DNA from: Guadua angustifolia
Lineage: Eukaryota; Streptophyta; Magnoliopsida; Poales; Poaceae
Length of the DNA stretch: 64,000 bases
Assembly (NCBI GenBank): GCA_036346375.1
Contig: CM070517.1
Coordinates: 16,781,161-16,845,160 of the forward strand
Direction: 5' to 3'
How positions within the stretch are numbered: position 1 is the first letter of the stretch; each line of letters begins with the position of its first letter. Shown here piece by piece: positions 11,600-21,250 of the stretch. Position numbers and translations under genes: made by a program. A model generated the notes under the pieces. That model made no database searches and had not been told where the DNA came from. It worked only from the letters and a program-made list of their open reading frames with translations.

Positions 11600-11892
11600 G
11601 TGGTCGCCGAACCAATTGGCGACCATCTATAGTCGCCGAACCAATTGGCGACAACTAGTGGTCGCCGAACCATGTCGCGACAACAGCCTGACCTCGCTGT
11701 TAAACGTTCAAACCGAGTATTAACGATGCTGTCGCCATACTGTTTGGCGATTACTGTATTGTCGCCGAATGGTTTGGCGACTACTTGTTGTCGCCAAACG
11801 GTGTGGCGACTGGATATTATTTCTGCAATTTTTTTAATCCGTGTATTAATATCGCAATTTGAAAAAAATAATATTATTAAAAAAAATTCATT
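11600..11892 (-). repeat. Terminal region of a second, related MULE family
   Basis: Multiple GTCGCC / GGCGAC half-sites (11,600-11,815) are followed by an AT-rich end containing TTAATATCGCAATTTGAAAA. This matches the end of the short element at 14,056-14,508 (TTAATATCGCAATTCTTTTT) better than the ends of the 11.2-kb MULE. No left partner was found inside the big element. It is probably a truncated nested copy. Confidence 0.5.
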
Positions 11893-12139
11893 CATAATAT
11901 ATTATAACATACATTAAAGACCAAAGTTTACTTCAAAAGACTATTTCGAATTCTAAAACGCCCTATATTTTGAGCGGCGGAGTCACGGAGGTAGGCACCA
12001 TATCCTAAATGAAGGCTGCGTGAGTTGCACTCAATTTTTCACATGCTAGAGAGGGTAGTTTTTCATCGAGAGCGACATTACAGACGAGGGAAGTAAGGTT
12101 ACTAATTTGTGGCCCCATTATTTTCTGTAATTTTCTACA

Positions 12140-12343
12140 CAATTTGCTTTTTGTCGCCAAATGAAATGGCGACAGAGACACTGTCGCCAATCCATTTGGC
12201 GACAGAGAGGTATTCGCCATTTCAAACGGCGACACACCCTGTGTCGCCAAATGAACTGGCGACAGAGGGGTAGTTTTGTTATTTTTATTTTCGACGTATT
12301 ATTTTTGTAAATTTGAATAAAAATAATATAATTTAAAAAAAAT
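12140..12343 (-). repeat. Right terminal inverted repeat of the MULE
   Basis: The reverse complement of 1,179-1,385. It contains four to five GTCGCC...GGCGAC palindromes, then GGGGTAGTTTTGTTATTTTT and the AT-rich outer end. The next 330 bases (12,344-12,670) are AT-rich unique sequence in which I see no gene. Confidence 0.8.
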
Positions 12344-12670
12344 GTTCATTCACCGGCTGTTATTTTTGATTGATTTGAGTCCTTGATATATTCAGAGTAT
12401 GCATGATGTGTAATATGTCAGCCATGTGTAAAGTTTTTCTACTTAAGATTTTTGTTTAAACAGAGAAGAGAGAAGGATGGTAGAGAGTTCTCTTAGTGAA
12501 AACACGATTCAAGCCTATGAAATAAGAAAATATAGGCAAAACAAAACACCATTTTACGAGTTGGCGTTCCTAACAATTACATTTTTTATATAAAAATTAA
12601 AAGATTATGGTGTCTTGTAGTAGCTTATTATAGAAGTTATCTTTAATCTTATGTGTATATGGTATAAAAT

Positions 12671-13061
12671 AATATATATATATATATATGAAGCCTCTTT
12701 TCTACTCCCGGGAGTAATTACTCCCTATGCCATATCTCACAACGTATGAGGTATCTCGTGCGACGGAGAGTATGTACGTGTAGTATACAAGTATATAAGA
12801 TTATTTAGGTGGTATGTATATTTTTTCGGAGGTGGTATGCATATTTTTTTGACATATTCTTTTTTATGTGCGTATATGAACGTATTTACAAAATTACGCT
12901 AAAAATCATGAACTCCCTTGCAATTTTTTCGTGTGGCTCACATTAGAGTATCTTATAATTAGTGTATGAGTGTATCCAAAGTGATAAAGGAATATTTCAA
13001 GTTTGTTTAGGTGGTATTTCAGAGGTGGGAGTAACTACTCTCAGGAGTAAAAGATATTTTT

Positions 13062-13103
<42 letters not shown>
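12671..13103. mobile_element. MITE embedded in a TA microsatellite (Micron-like)
   Basis: A 373-bp core (12,690-13,062) has imperfect terminal inverted repeats: left TTTTCTACTCCCGGGAGTAA, right the inverse of GGAGTAACTACTCTCAGGAG. It is flanked on the left by about nine TA repeats (12,671-12,689) and on the right by about twenty (13,063-13,103). Insertion inside a (TA)n microsatellite is the hallmark of the rice Micron family. Membership is inferred from that arrangement, not from sequence comparison. It has no coding capacity. Confidence 0.55.
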
Positions 13104-13106
<3 letters not shown>

Positions 13107-13179
13107 GACTTGTCTGCGCTCTTTTATACGCCGTCACTCAACGATGTCAGATGTTGGCCATGACAATAGGGGAAGCATC

Positions 13180-13390
13180 GGTCATTCTCAGTGCATAGTT
13201 TCATTTTTCAGTTTTCAAGAGTGTCACATCAGATTTTGTCTAGATAACTGTGTATCTTAGGTTTCATCTAGATGAAACTCTCTCACCTCCTATAAAACTC
13301 TCTCTCTCTTTATAATTACCTTATCATATCACCAAATATGATGATAAGTTATATTATTTAATAAGAATAAAACTCCCACTGAGAATAGCC
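13180..13390. mobile_element. 211-bp MITE with GGYYATTCTCAGTG ends
   Basis: Its left end, GGTCATTCTCAGTGCATAG, is matched by the inverse of CACTGAGAATAGCC at the right end. The interior is AT-rich and contains a TCTCTCTCTC run and a palindromic TTTCATCTAGATGAAA. I could not decide the target duplication, so the superfamily is open. Confidence 0.6.
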
Positions 13391-13546
13391 TCACAGTCGC
13401 AGGACCCATATGGACTGGACGTGGGCTTTGTTTTTTCTTTTGCCGCGTGAGCATTTGGCACATATGGACGTGGGGCGTGACCGCGTGAGTCAAAGAGGAA
13501 GGTTCTCTCTTTCAAGGAGGAACTAGAGTAGGAATCGGTATCTGAC

Positions 13547-13774
13547 GGTGTATTTAGTAGGGATTTAGTTTTTCTAGATATATAAATTTGGTGAAGCTGA
13601 AAATTTTAATTTTACCAGATTCGTGAAGCTGGAGTTGTGAGTACATTAAGAGTATTTAGATAGATCATCTTGTTTACATTTTAGATAAAAAATATAAACT
13701 TAATTCACTTTATTTTAGCCTACAAGTTTCAGATTTCAGGTGAAGCTGGAATCTGGAGCTCTACCAAACAGGCT
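13547..13774 (+). mobile_element. 228-bp MITE, copy 1 of an inverted pair
   Basis: Begins GGTGTATTTAGTAGGG and ends with the inverse of AGCCTGTTTGGTAG. The interior (GATAGATCATCTTGTTTACA, CCTACAAGTTTCAGATTTC) is the reverse complement of the MITE at 15,794-16,022. It fits the group of grass MITEs with TGTTTGG-type ends. The copies are about 90% alike by eye. Confidence 0.7.
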
Positions 13775-13855
13775 CTGAGACTTCTTTCCAGCAAACAAGC
13801 CCATGGAGACTGGAGTTTTCACTAAAATTGTGTTAATAAAACTCGCTTTCACAGT

Positions 13856-13929
13856 GGTTTCGTGGTGTAGTTGGTTATCACGTCAGTCTAACACACTGAA
13901 GGTCTCCGGTTCGAGTCCGGGCGAAGCCA
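13856..13929 (+). tRNA. trnV-AAC: tRNA-Val (anticodon AAC)
   Basis: A complete 74-nt nuclear tRNA. The acceptor stem GGTTTCG pairs with CGAAGCC (one G-U). The D arm contains the A-box TGGTGTAGTTGG. The anticodon stem TCAGT/ACTGA holds the loop CTAACAC with anticodon AAC at 13,890-13,892. The T arm contains the B-box GGTTCGAGTCC. The discriminator base is A, and CCA is not encoded, as expected in eukaryotes. No intron. T-runs follow immediately. All stems are intact, so it is likely functional. Confidence 0.97.
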
Positions 13930-13933
13930 TTAA

Positions 13934-13947
13934 TTTTCCTTTTTTTT
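13934..13947 (+). terminator. Pol III terminator of the tRNA gene
   Basis: TTTT at 13,934-13,937 and an eight-T run at 13,940-13,947, 5 to 18 bases after the tRNA end, form a standard RNA polymerase III termination signal. Confidence 0.85.
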
Positions 13948-14046
13948 AAAAAAAGTTTACCAATGTTGAAACTAAGCCCTCTTGCCCAGATATAAATGAG
14001 ATTGGAGCATCTCGGCAAAGATTATGGTTCTCAAGCAAAGCGAATT

Positions 14047-14517
14047 TAAAATTTACCAATTTTTTTTAATAATGCATTTTTTTAAAAGGAATTGCAATAT
14101 TAATATGCGAAACAAAAAAATTACAAAAATAATACCCTATCGCTAAACGGTACGACGTAACAGGAGTAATCGTCTAACGGTACGATGAAGATGCTATTGT
14201 CATCGTACCGTATGGCGACAACTCCTTAATCCCATGTTAAGGAGTTATTGCCAAACCGTTTGACGAAAATAGAGTAATAAAGGAGTTATTGCCAAACCGT
14301 TCGGTGAAAATAGGGGAATTGCCAACGCTACGCTGATTAAGGAGTTGTCGCTACACGGTACGGCGATAATAGGATCTTCGTTGTATCGTTTGGCGATTAC
14401 TCCTATTTTGCCGTACCGTTTGGCGATGAGTATTATTTTTGCAATTTTTCTGTTTTGCGTATTAATATCGCAATTCTTTTTTTAAAAATACATTATTAAA
14501 AAAAATCCTAAAATTTA
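14047..14517. mobile_element. 450-bp non-autonomous MULE-type element
   Basis: The ends are inverted copies: left TTTTTTTTAATAATGCA, right the inverse of ACATTATTAAAAAAAA. The similarity continues through GCAATATTAATATGCG. The interior is a series of GCGAC/GTCGC-like half-sites around CCGTACCGTTTGGCGA. TAAAATTTA at 14,047-14,055 and 14,509-14,517 is a 9-bp direct repeat, the size expected for Mutator; the match extends to 14 bp, so the exact boundary is ambiguous. Its ends resemble 11,815-11,892. It has no coding capacity. Confidence 0.65.
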
Positions 14518-14522
14518 CCAAT

Positions 14523-15250
14523 GCCGAAACAAAATCACTTTTTTTTTTTTGTTTTTCAGCCAAAATAGCGCATTTGATTCATACACGGTAAACCACGAGC
14601 CGGACATCAATGTATTCAGATTTTACGGATGAAGCTAACACAACTAATATTGAGTGCCTCTCACATCAGTCCATTCAGCATATGTTCTATCTCCCAAAAA
14701 GAACATATATTTCACTACAGCAAAAGAAAGATCAAACAGTCCCCACGCGTTGAAGCATGGAACAACACAGTCACTTGTCCCGGCAATACAAGTGACAGGT
14801 TTCATGGACATCACTCCAGATACAGCTAGTGCTCTGGCTGTATTCTCCTACATTGACGACATAAGTGAAAGTGTATAATCCCGAAAAATAACGGAAAGGT
14901 GAAAACAACAGAGGGAGCAAGAAAAATACCAGGGCATGCAGTTGTGGTAGGCAGGGAAGCTCAGCAAATATGACCCATGACCAATTGTAGTAAGCAGGTC
15001 CCGATAGCATGTGCAGGCAGGACCATATAACATGCACTCTAGTGCTGTAACATCAGGCAAAAGAAGAAGAATACTGCCACTCTTGTATACCTGCTGCTGA
15101 GAGGCTGGCATTTGCAAATGTAGGGCTCCGCTCATAAATCTCAGGTTCTCCCAGCTGCTGTGAGCAACAGTAGCCAGGATGCTGAAAATTTTGCTAATAA
15201 GCATGTTGGATTGTATGCGCAACAGGCAGACACAATCAATCCGATCTATT
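14523..15250 (-). other. Low-coding stretch, possible - strand exon remnant
   Basis: No firm gene. On the - strand, 15,090-15,222 reads SSWENLRFMSGALHLQ and ends at CAG-GTATAC, a good 5' splice site. It may be an exon piece, but I do not recognise the protein. The rest is AT-rich with stops in all frames. Confidence 0.25.
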
Positions 15251-15715
15251 GCAGGCGTTGTCCTTCATCGCACGCCGTCGCTATCTCCGCCTCGGCCACG
15301 CGCCCGCTTGACGCAGCCATCTTCGCTCGCGGCCACCGCACCTGCCTCCGACGTCCCGTGCGGCGTCCCAGTGCCTCCACCGCGCGGAACCACCCCGTTG
15401 CCCTCCGGGCTCCCACCGGACTGACGCGGCCATCTCAGCCGGCTTGCCAACTGCCTCCGACGCCCAGTGTGGTATCCCTTCCGGTGGCCACTCCATGTCT
15501 GCTGCTAGCCTTCTGCATCTTCAGCCGCCCCACGCCGTTGGCTACTTTGGCAGCACGCGCCGGCTTGCGATCCCAGCCGCCTCCGCCTCGGCCTCAGCTA
15601 TCGTCGCGGTGCCTCCGGCCGACTACTGACAGCCCACCGGCTCGCTTGGCCGATCGCCTCCGACTACACCTATGCGAGATGGCCGATGCTAATCGTCTGT
15701 TTCTCTGTTGATGCG
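15251..15715. other. GC-rich block, probably exon or 5' leader remnant
   Basis: About 460 bp of C-rich sequence with imperfect internal repeats of GCCTCCGACGYCC. It is open in several frames on both strands, as expected for high GC rather than for a real gene. Predicted peptides are Pro/Arg/Ala-rich with no domain. It may be a captured first-exon fragment of an unidentified gene. Confidence 0.3.
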
Positions 15716-15793
15716 AGATGCAAAGATGGACTTGAACTTCCTGATTGTCTGTTTCGCTGTTGGTTGCTTTCTATGGCCACCCGATGGAAAAAA

Positions 15794-16022
15794 GGCATGT
15801 TTGGTAGAGTTCTAGACTCTAGCTTCACCTGAAATCTGAAACTTGTAGGCTAAAATAAAGTGAATTAGGTTTATATTTTTGGTCTAAAATGTAAACAAGA
15901 TGATCTATCTAAACACTCTTAATGTACTCACAATTTCAACTTCACGAATCTGGTGAAGCTAAAATTTTCAGTTTCACCAGATTCATGAATCTGGATAAGC
16001 TGAATCCCTGCCAAACACACCC
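15794..16022 (-). mobile_element. 229-bp MITE, copy 2 of an inverted pair
   Basis: Starts GGCATGTTTGGTAGAG and ends with the inverse of GGTGTGTTTGGCAGGG. It is the reverse complement of the MITE at 13,547-13,774. The right flank is TAA and the left is AAA, so a degraded 3-bp target duplication is possible. Confidence 0.7.
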
Positions 16023-16688
16023 TAAGACTGCCAAGCCAAGTTGCCTGGACTCCAAACCAATCTAACAAGGTGGATTTAATCTTTTTGTGCTCCAAAAGCT
16101 TCAGCACTTGATCTGTTTTTAGCTGGTCTCTCTTCTGGCTTTGGCTTCTGGGTTTTGGTTAAATTGCTAATTGGAATTAATTGGGTTGGCAGTTAATTGG
16201 TGCCCTTTTGGTGGTTATTTTTTGGGCCATTGTTGTTGGCTGTTATGTGGTCTGCACGTGCAACCAATACTTTTGCAATTAGTTTTGGAGGTGGTTTTTA
16301 TTGCTGTTCAGGCTTTTATGCATATTATTAGTGGATTTCATTGCTATTCGTGCGGGATTGATCATCGGTAATTTACTTCGACGTTTCATCGTCTATTTAG
16401 AGAATTAAAAAAATAATGTTAGTTGAGGAGACAACTGAATTTGGTGTTTCATTATCATTATCTTGGTGTTTTATTCACCAGTTGGATACGTTAACCATTA
16501 TGGAGGTTTTGACAACGTTCATTTGAAATTTAACGACACCCTGATGGCTACATTTTACTCTTGAGAGTTTTTCTAGCGAAGATTTTGCTTCAATGTGAGT
16601 TTGATATGAAGGCTTCAAGTGCAAGGAGTTGTTTCTGCGTGGATACTATAACGTTCTTTCTATTGTCTTTGCTTGATATGAGGAGTTT
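16023..16688. other. Unique AT-rich sequence, nothing recognised
   Basis: No coding frame with protein-like composition, no splice-delimited exon and no terminal repeats. It contains T/G-rich runs such as TTTTGGTGGTTATTTTTTGG. It could be intron or degraded element sequence. Confidence 0.4.
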
Positions 16689-16693
16689 ACTGC

Positions 16694-17677
16694 TGTCGGC
16701 GAATTTCGCCGGACAGGACCCTGTCAATGGATAGGGTTTCTCCCAGAACGGAGAATATGGTTCGGTAGAGGGCGTCTTTGCGGTCGAAAACCCTAATGGC
16801 TCTCGCGCGAGGGATCCCGAGGATCAACAGATCAAAGAACACAATGATGTACCTGAGTTCGGGCCCCGGTGTGGAGTATGACCCTCGTCTGCTAGATCTT
16901 TGTTGATGTGTATTGAGCTGGTTACAATGATTTTCTCAGTTCGTTCCTCTTTTCTTTTTTCTAAGTCTTGGTTCTTCGGCCCTTTTCCCCCCTTCTCCAT
17001 GCACCAGAACTCCCTTATATAGACTGGGCTGGCTCAGGCAGGTGAGAAGGTGACATCATGCTAATTTACAGCCCATGTATTACACTCATTAATGTAGTCC
17101 TGTCCCTCAAGCCTCATTTAATGTCGTTGTATGGCTTCGCCTGGTCTGCCCGGGATATGACATTCCTGCGACGGGTTAGGTGTGAGGCGCCAGAGGGATC
17201 GACCGTCATCGTGTCGATAGCAGATCTCTTCACAATCAATGGCCCTGACACGGCGTGTCAGGGGAAGGAGACTTCGAGGCGAAGCCTCCTTTTCATCCTT
17301 TTGTCGCCGCGTGCTTTGGCGAGTGGGGCTGGACTTTCGCCAGCCGCCACGTGGGTTGCTCGTCCAGCGAGAGGGGCCTAATTCGCCACTTTGCCGCCGA
17401 GCCTCCACGTGGCGGCGCCCGGCGAGAGGGGCTGATCGCCCGCTTTCGCCGAGCCGCCACGTCGGCCTTCGCCCGACGAGAGGGCTGAATGTCCGCTGCT
17501 TCGCCAAAGCCGCGTCGGTCGGCGCCAGGCGAGCGGCTCGATCGCCGCCTACTCGCCCGAGCCGCCACGGGCGCCGCCCGACGAGAGGGCTGAACGCCCA
17601 CTTTGCTTTCGCTAGGCCGCCATGTGGTATTACTTATCTGCGGCGGAGAGGGTACCCTAGCGTAAAGTACGCCAACA
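16694..17677 (-). mobile_element. Solo LTR, 984 bp, TSD ACTGC
   Basis: A TG...CA-bounded repeat starting TGTCGGCG and ending CGCCAACA, flanked on both sides by ACTGC (16,689-16,693 and 17,678-17,682). The - strand carries a TATA box (CTATATAAGGGAG, near 17,015), followed by CA-rich R/U5-like sequence, so the LTR points left. Five GC-rich tandem units occupy its U3 (17,330-17,640). No PBS, PPT or coding region is attached, so it is a recombination-derived solo LTR. Confidence 0.9.
17330..17640 (-). repeat. GC-rich tandem repeat (about 60 bp) inside the solo LTR U3
   Basis: About five diverged units with the words GAGCCGCCACGT, CGACGAGAGGGCTGA and CGCCCACTTTCGCC. In LTR orientation the array lies upstream of the TATA box and so would belong to U3. 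Open frames through it are composition artefacts. Confidence 0.7.
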
Positions 17678-17682
17678 ACTGC

Positions 17683-18800
17683 AATTTATACTCTATCAAT
17701 GACACGAGAGTTTTCTTCATATTGACTTTTTTTTAGCAGTTTCAACCGTATTATGGATTTTCAGTAGGCGGTTTGCCGAATTTTTTATTCCACGTGGAGC
17801 ATGCCAAAAGTCCATAATATGAGTTTTTCACTATCTACTCAACACCTGAGGTGATGTCTTGGCTTATGCCATTTGATGATTGAGCGTTTATTTCAGAAGG
17901 TCAGTTGTCAGACTCAGACTTTACTGGGATTATGAATTCTTGAAGACCCAGATTCTTTATCTACTTTGTTAATATCTATGTTGGATTGACTGTTCAAGTC
18001 TTTCTCTCGATCTACTGGTGGTTTGCTCAATTTTGTTTCGTGAGAAGCGTTTGGATAAGACTGTCCCAATCTTTCATACCCATTGAGGTTTTTCGCACTA
18101 CAAGTGTTTGGCTTAACTGTTTCAGTTTTCCTCGTTCAATAGTTCTTTGGATTTTTAACGCATTTGTATTCATGTGCTTAATTAACTTAGGGTTTTCTGG
18201 AAACAAATTCGTTATAGATTTTGAGTTAAGAGGAGATTTGTTGGAGATAACTCAATATCTCAACTTACTATATTTTTTTGTTTCTATCCAAATATATTGT
18301 TAGTCCAAGTCGTTTACAACTAGGACTCTTTAGCTATATAAGTCAACCCACTGTATTTGTAATCTTGAAGCGTTATAATGGATTGTTTCTGGTGGTTTTT
18401 TCTCGCAATAGTTTTTTCACGTTAAATCTCCTCTCCAATATTTTACCGTGCATCTAACCCTAACATTCCACAAACAGAAAGTGGTGTTAGAGTAATGTAT
18501 AGATAAGATCAGTGCTATATGTTGGTTGCTCGGTAGTAGTACTGACCAGAAAGGCAATCCTGATTGATCTGTAATTTGGATTTAAAGACCAGTGCGGTTT
18601 GTTATATAATCAGTGTCTGTAGGACCTGTTGTTTTGACTTCTATTGTTCCTGGACCTGGTTGGTTGGATGATGGTCATTTGATAACAAGCATATACCTTT
18701 TTTCCTCAAACATACCAAACATTTCAGAGACTATAATCTTCGTCGATCAAAAAGAAAAGGACGGGTAAAGGTTGCCGCTAGTACTTTATGCCATCCTAGT
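17683..18800 (+). other. AT-rich region with a possible Copia-like LTR remnant
   Basis: From about 17,979 (TGTTGGATTGAC) to about 18,466 (CCCTAACA) the sequence looks like a Copia LTR. A TATA box (CTATATAAGTC) lies near 18,335, and TGGTGTTAGAG, close to the initiator-Met PBS TGGTATCAGAG, follows at about 18,483. There is no target duplication or coding region, so this is a weak call. Nothing else is recognised here. Confidence 0.3.
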
Positions 18801-18810
18801 ACTACCTTTC

Positions 18811-20690
18811 CTAAAGTTTGCAAACTTCCCGGCCTCCCAGCCATGCCACGTCCCGTTTTTCACGCGGCTCGGGTCGGTTGCTTCACATTCGCGCGGCTCC
18901 AGCTCGGCTGGCTCGTTTTCTCTGTTCGCGACGCGAGGCGTGATCGAAGACACACGCGACATGTTGAAACCGGTCCCGAAGCTCCCAGTTCACTTCGCCC
19001 CTCGCAGCCTTCTCCTACAAGCTCCCACCCCCTACTTCCCCAATTCCCCAAATCCCCATCTTTGGTCGCCGCGCCTGGCCCTCCTTCACCGCCATGCCGA
19101 TCATTGTCGCCGCCATCCATGTCCATGGCGGACCGCCTCGCTCTGGCGGAGGAGGCCGAGCGCCGCGGCTTCTCCACCGCGTCGGCATGCACGAGTCCGC
19201 GCTCCAGCCTTCAATCGCCGCCACGCTCCTCACACTCGTTGAGGCCGGCGAGCTGCGCCTCGCAGCTCGCTACTCGCCCGCTCCCGGGCCTCGCCGGCGC
19301 CAAGGCCCACCTCGGCGCTCTCCTCCTCCTCTCTCCGCTGCCTTCCGCACCACCGCAGCTCAAACTCTCGCCCTCCTCCTCGCCAAAGCCTCACGCGCTC
19401 CTCGGCTCAAATCCGCCCGCATGCATCGTGCTCGCCGCCAGCTTCAGCTCGTCGTCTCCACCTCGCGTCAGGCTCCTCCCCATGACCGCCGTCCTCTGGA
19501 CCGATGATTTGCTGGCGGCTTCGCTTGGCGCTTGCATTCGACAGGACGCCACCGCCCTCTCCACTCTTTCTACGAGCCGCCACCGCCACCGAGCACGGGA
19601 GCCCCAGCTCGACCTCTTCTTCTTGCCACCGCCTCCACGTCCATCTCCTCTCGCTAGGAGGACAATGCCGCCATCGAGGTTCTTTGTTGTCGGGCCTCCC
19701 TCTGGACCGACTTTCGGCCGACGAGGTGATCTGCAGTTTAGTTTTTTTAAAGTTTGCAAACTTCCCGCCTCCAGCCATGCCACGTCCGTTTTTCGCGGCT
19801 CGGCTCGGTTGCCGCATTCAGCGGCTCGGCTCGGTGGCTCGTTTTCTCTCATTCGCGGCGGCGTGATCGAAGACGCCGCGACACGTTGAAACCGGTCCCG
19901 GCTCCCAGCCACCGCCCCTCGCAGCCTTCTCCTACAAGCTCCCACCCCTACTTCCCCAATTCCCCAAGTCCCCATCTTTGGTCGCCGCCACAGCCCTCCT
20001 TCACCGCCATCTTGACCATTGTCGCCGGAGCCATCCATGTCCGGGCGGACCGGCTCCTCGCTCTGGCGGAGGAGGCCGCCGCCGCCGCTTCTCCACCGCG
20101 TCGGCATGCACGAGTCCGCGCTCCGGCCTTCAATCGCCGCCACGCTCCTCACACTCGTTGAGGCCGGCGAGGCTGCGCCTCGCAGCTTCGCTACTCGCCC
20201 GCTCCGGGGCCTCGCCGACGCCAAGGCCCACCTCGGCGCTCTCCTCCTCCTCTCTCCGTTGCCTTCCGCACCACCGCAGCTCAAACTCCTCGCCCTCCTC
20301 CTCGCCAAATCCTCGCGCTCCTCGGCTCCGTCACGCCGCAGAAGCACGTGCTCGCCGCCAGCTTCGAGCTCGTCGTCTCCACCTCCGCGTCGGGGCTCCT
20401 CCCCCGCAGCCTGACCGTCCTCTGGACCGATGATTTGCAGGCGCAGCTCGCTTCAGCGCTTGCATTCGACGGGGACGCCACCTCTGCCCTCTCCACTCTT
20501 TCTACCAGAGCCGCCACCGCCACCGAGCACGGGAGCCCCCAGCTCGACCTCTTCTTTGCTGCCACCGCACTCCACGTCCATCTCCTCTGCTAGGAGGACA
20601 ATGCCGCCATCGAGGTTGCTGTTGTGCGGGCCTCCCAGCTCTGGAACTGACTTTCGGCCGACGAGGTGACTGCAGTTTAGTTTTTTTTAA
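18811..20690 (+). repeat. 936-bp tandem duplication of a GC-rich exon-like block
   Basis: Copy 1 (18,811-19,746) and copy 2 (19,747 to about 20,690) share the same order of words, from AAAGTTTGCAAACTTCCC to CGACGAGGTGAYYTGCAGT. Both have the look of a monocot first exon. Copy 2 reads LGSVTPQKHVLAASFELVVS and LTVLWTDDLQAQLASALAF in one frame, which is protein-like, but upstream blocks such as HESALRPSIAATLLTLVEAG are in another frame. I do not recognise the gene. Many single-base indels between the copies break every long frame, so it is a pseudogene fragment that was duplicated after capture or arrival. Confidence 0.6.
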
Positions 20691-21192
20691 TGTCGTAAAT
20701 AGCGGTGGAGAGATGTAAACTGTGTGTTCTAATGCTTCTAATGCAAATGTACATTTCGCTGATCTGGGCGTAGAAGGAGCATCCTTAAAATGTTTTGAAA
20801 CCTGAACTTTGTTTTCAAAGATCAATTAGAATATAGATTTATTTACTTTCGTTGATTTCCTGTTGTTACAGTCAGCCATGTAATTGAAACCTTACCTTTG
20901 TCAGGATCTGGTTGATGTTAGATTGCCACACAATCTAGCTTATGTTGCTCGGAATGTACCGTTTAAGTAATAGATTGGTTAGACTGTGATTCCAGTCTTC
21001 TGTACGCTGAAGAATTGTATGAATCAATTAATGAGAGCACTGAGTGAAATGAGAAGTTATAGCCATTAAAGAGCAAATTTAGTAATGGCATTACCATATC
21101 ATAGTCGTCTAGCGAAATTTTTCTGTTTGAAATGTATTTTATTAAGTTAGTCTATTTATGTTTGATATGTCAGGCTTCTAAAATCTAAAACA
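20691..21192. other. Intron- or leader-like sequence before the V-ATPase fragment
   Basis: AT-rich sequence with no protein-like frame. It lies between the duplicated GC-rich block and the V-ATPase exon, and could be intron or 5' leader from either source gene. Confidence 0.35.
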
Positions 21193-21250
21193 TGGTTCTC
21201 GCAGACGGCAATGTCGACATGGAGAAAAGAACCCTTGAGATCGGGATGGG
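21193..21250 (+). pseudogene. V-type ATPase subunit B, exon 1 fragment
   Basis: The ATG at 21,193 opens NVDMEKRTLEIGMG, which corresponds to the amino terminus of plant vacuolar ATPase subunit B (usual form NVDMEEGTLEIGME). If the LTR insertion next to it is removed, the exon ends ATGG followed by GTATTT, a splice donor, which suits the first exon of that gene. No further subunit B exon is visible in the window. Subunit B is a non-catalytic nucleotide-binding part of the V1 head on the tonoplast. This is a captured fragment, not a gene. Confidence 0.75.

Larger units (their letters stand above)
1179..12343 (+). mobile_element. 11.2-kb Mutator-like element (MULE) carrying PMD and GRF-finger genes
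   Basis: The two ends are long inverted repeats. The left end reads ATTTTTTTTAAATAATATT, and the reverse complement of the right end matches it at roughly 90% for about 200 bp. Both then run into GTCGCC...GGCGAC palindromes. Inside, all on the + strand, are a MuDR-type transposase pseudogene (about 3.5-5.4 kb), a plant-mobile-domain pseudogene (5.7-8.3 kb) and a GRF-zinc-finger pseudogene (9.3-10.1 kb). I could not find a matching 9-11 bp target duplication outside the ends, so the element may be old, or the ends may come from two recombined copies. All three genes contain stops or frameshifts, so it looks non-autonomous now. Confidence 0.75.

Noticed and set aside
1179..12343. CACTA or Helitron identity for the large 5' element
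   Set aside because: The ends are long inverted repeats without CACTA or TC/CTRR signatures, and the transposase is MuDR-type.
15160..15711. 183-codon Pro/Ala/Arg-rich frame on the + strand
   Set aside because: GC-rich sequence is open in several frames on both strands; no domain, no conserved composition and no splice or promoter context.
18843..19889. 348-codon frame on the + strand
   Set aside because: It crosses the junction of the 936-bp tandem duplication, and the same sequence is read in other frames in the second copy, so it is not a real protein.
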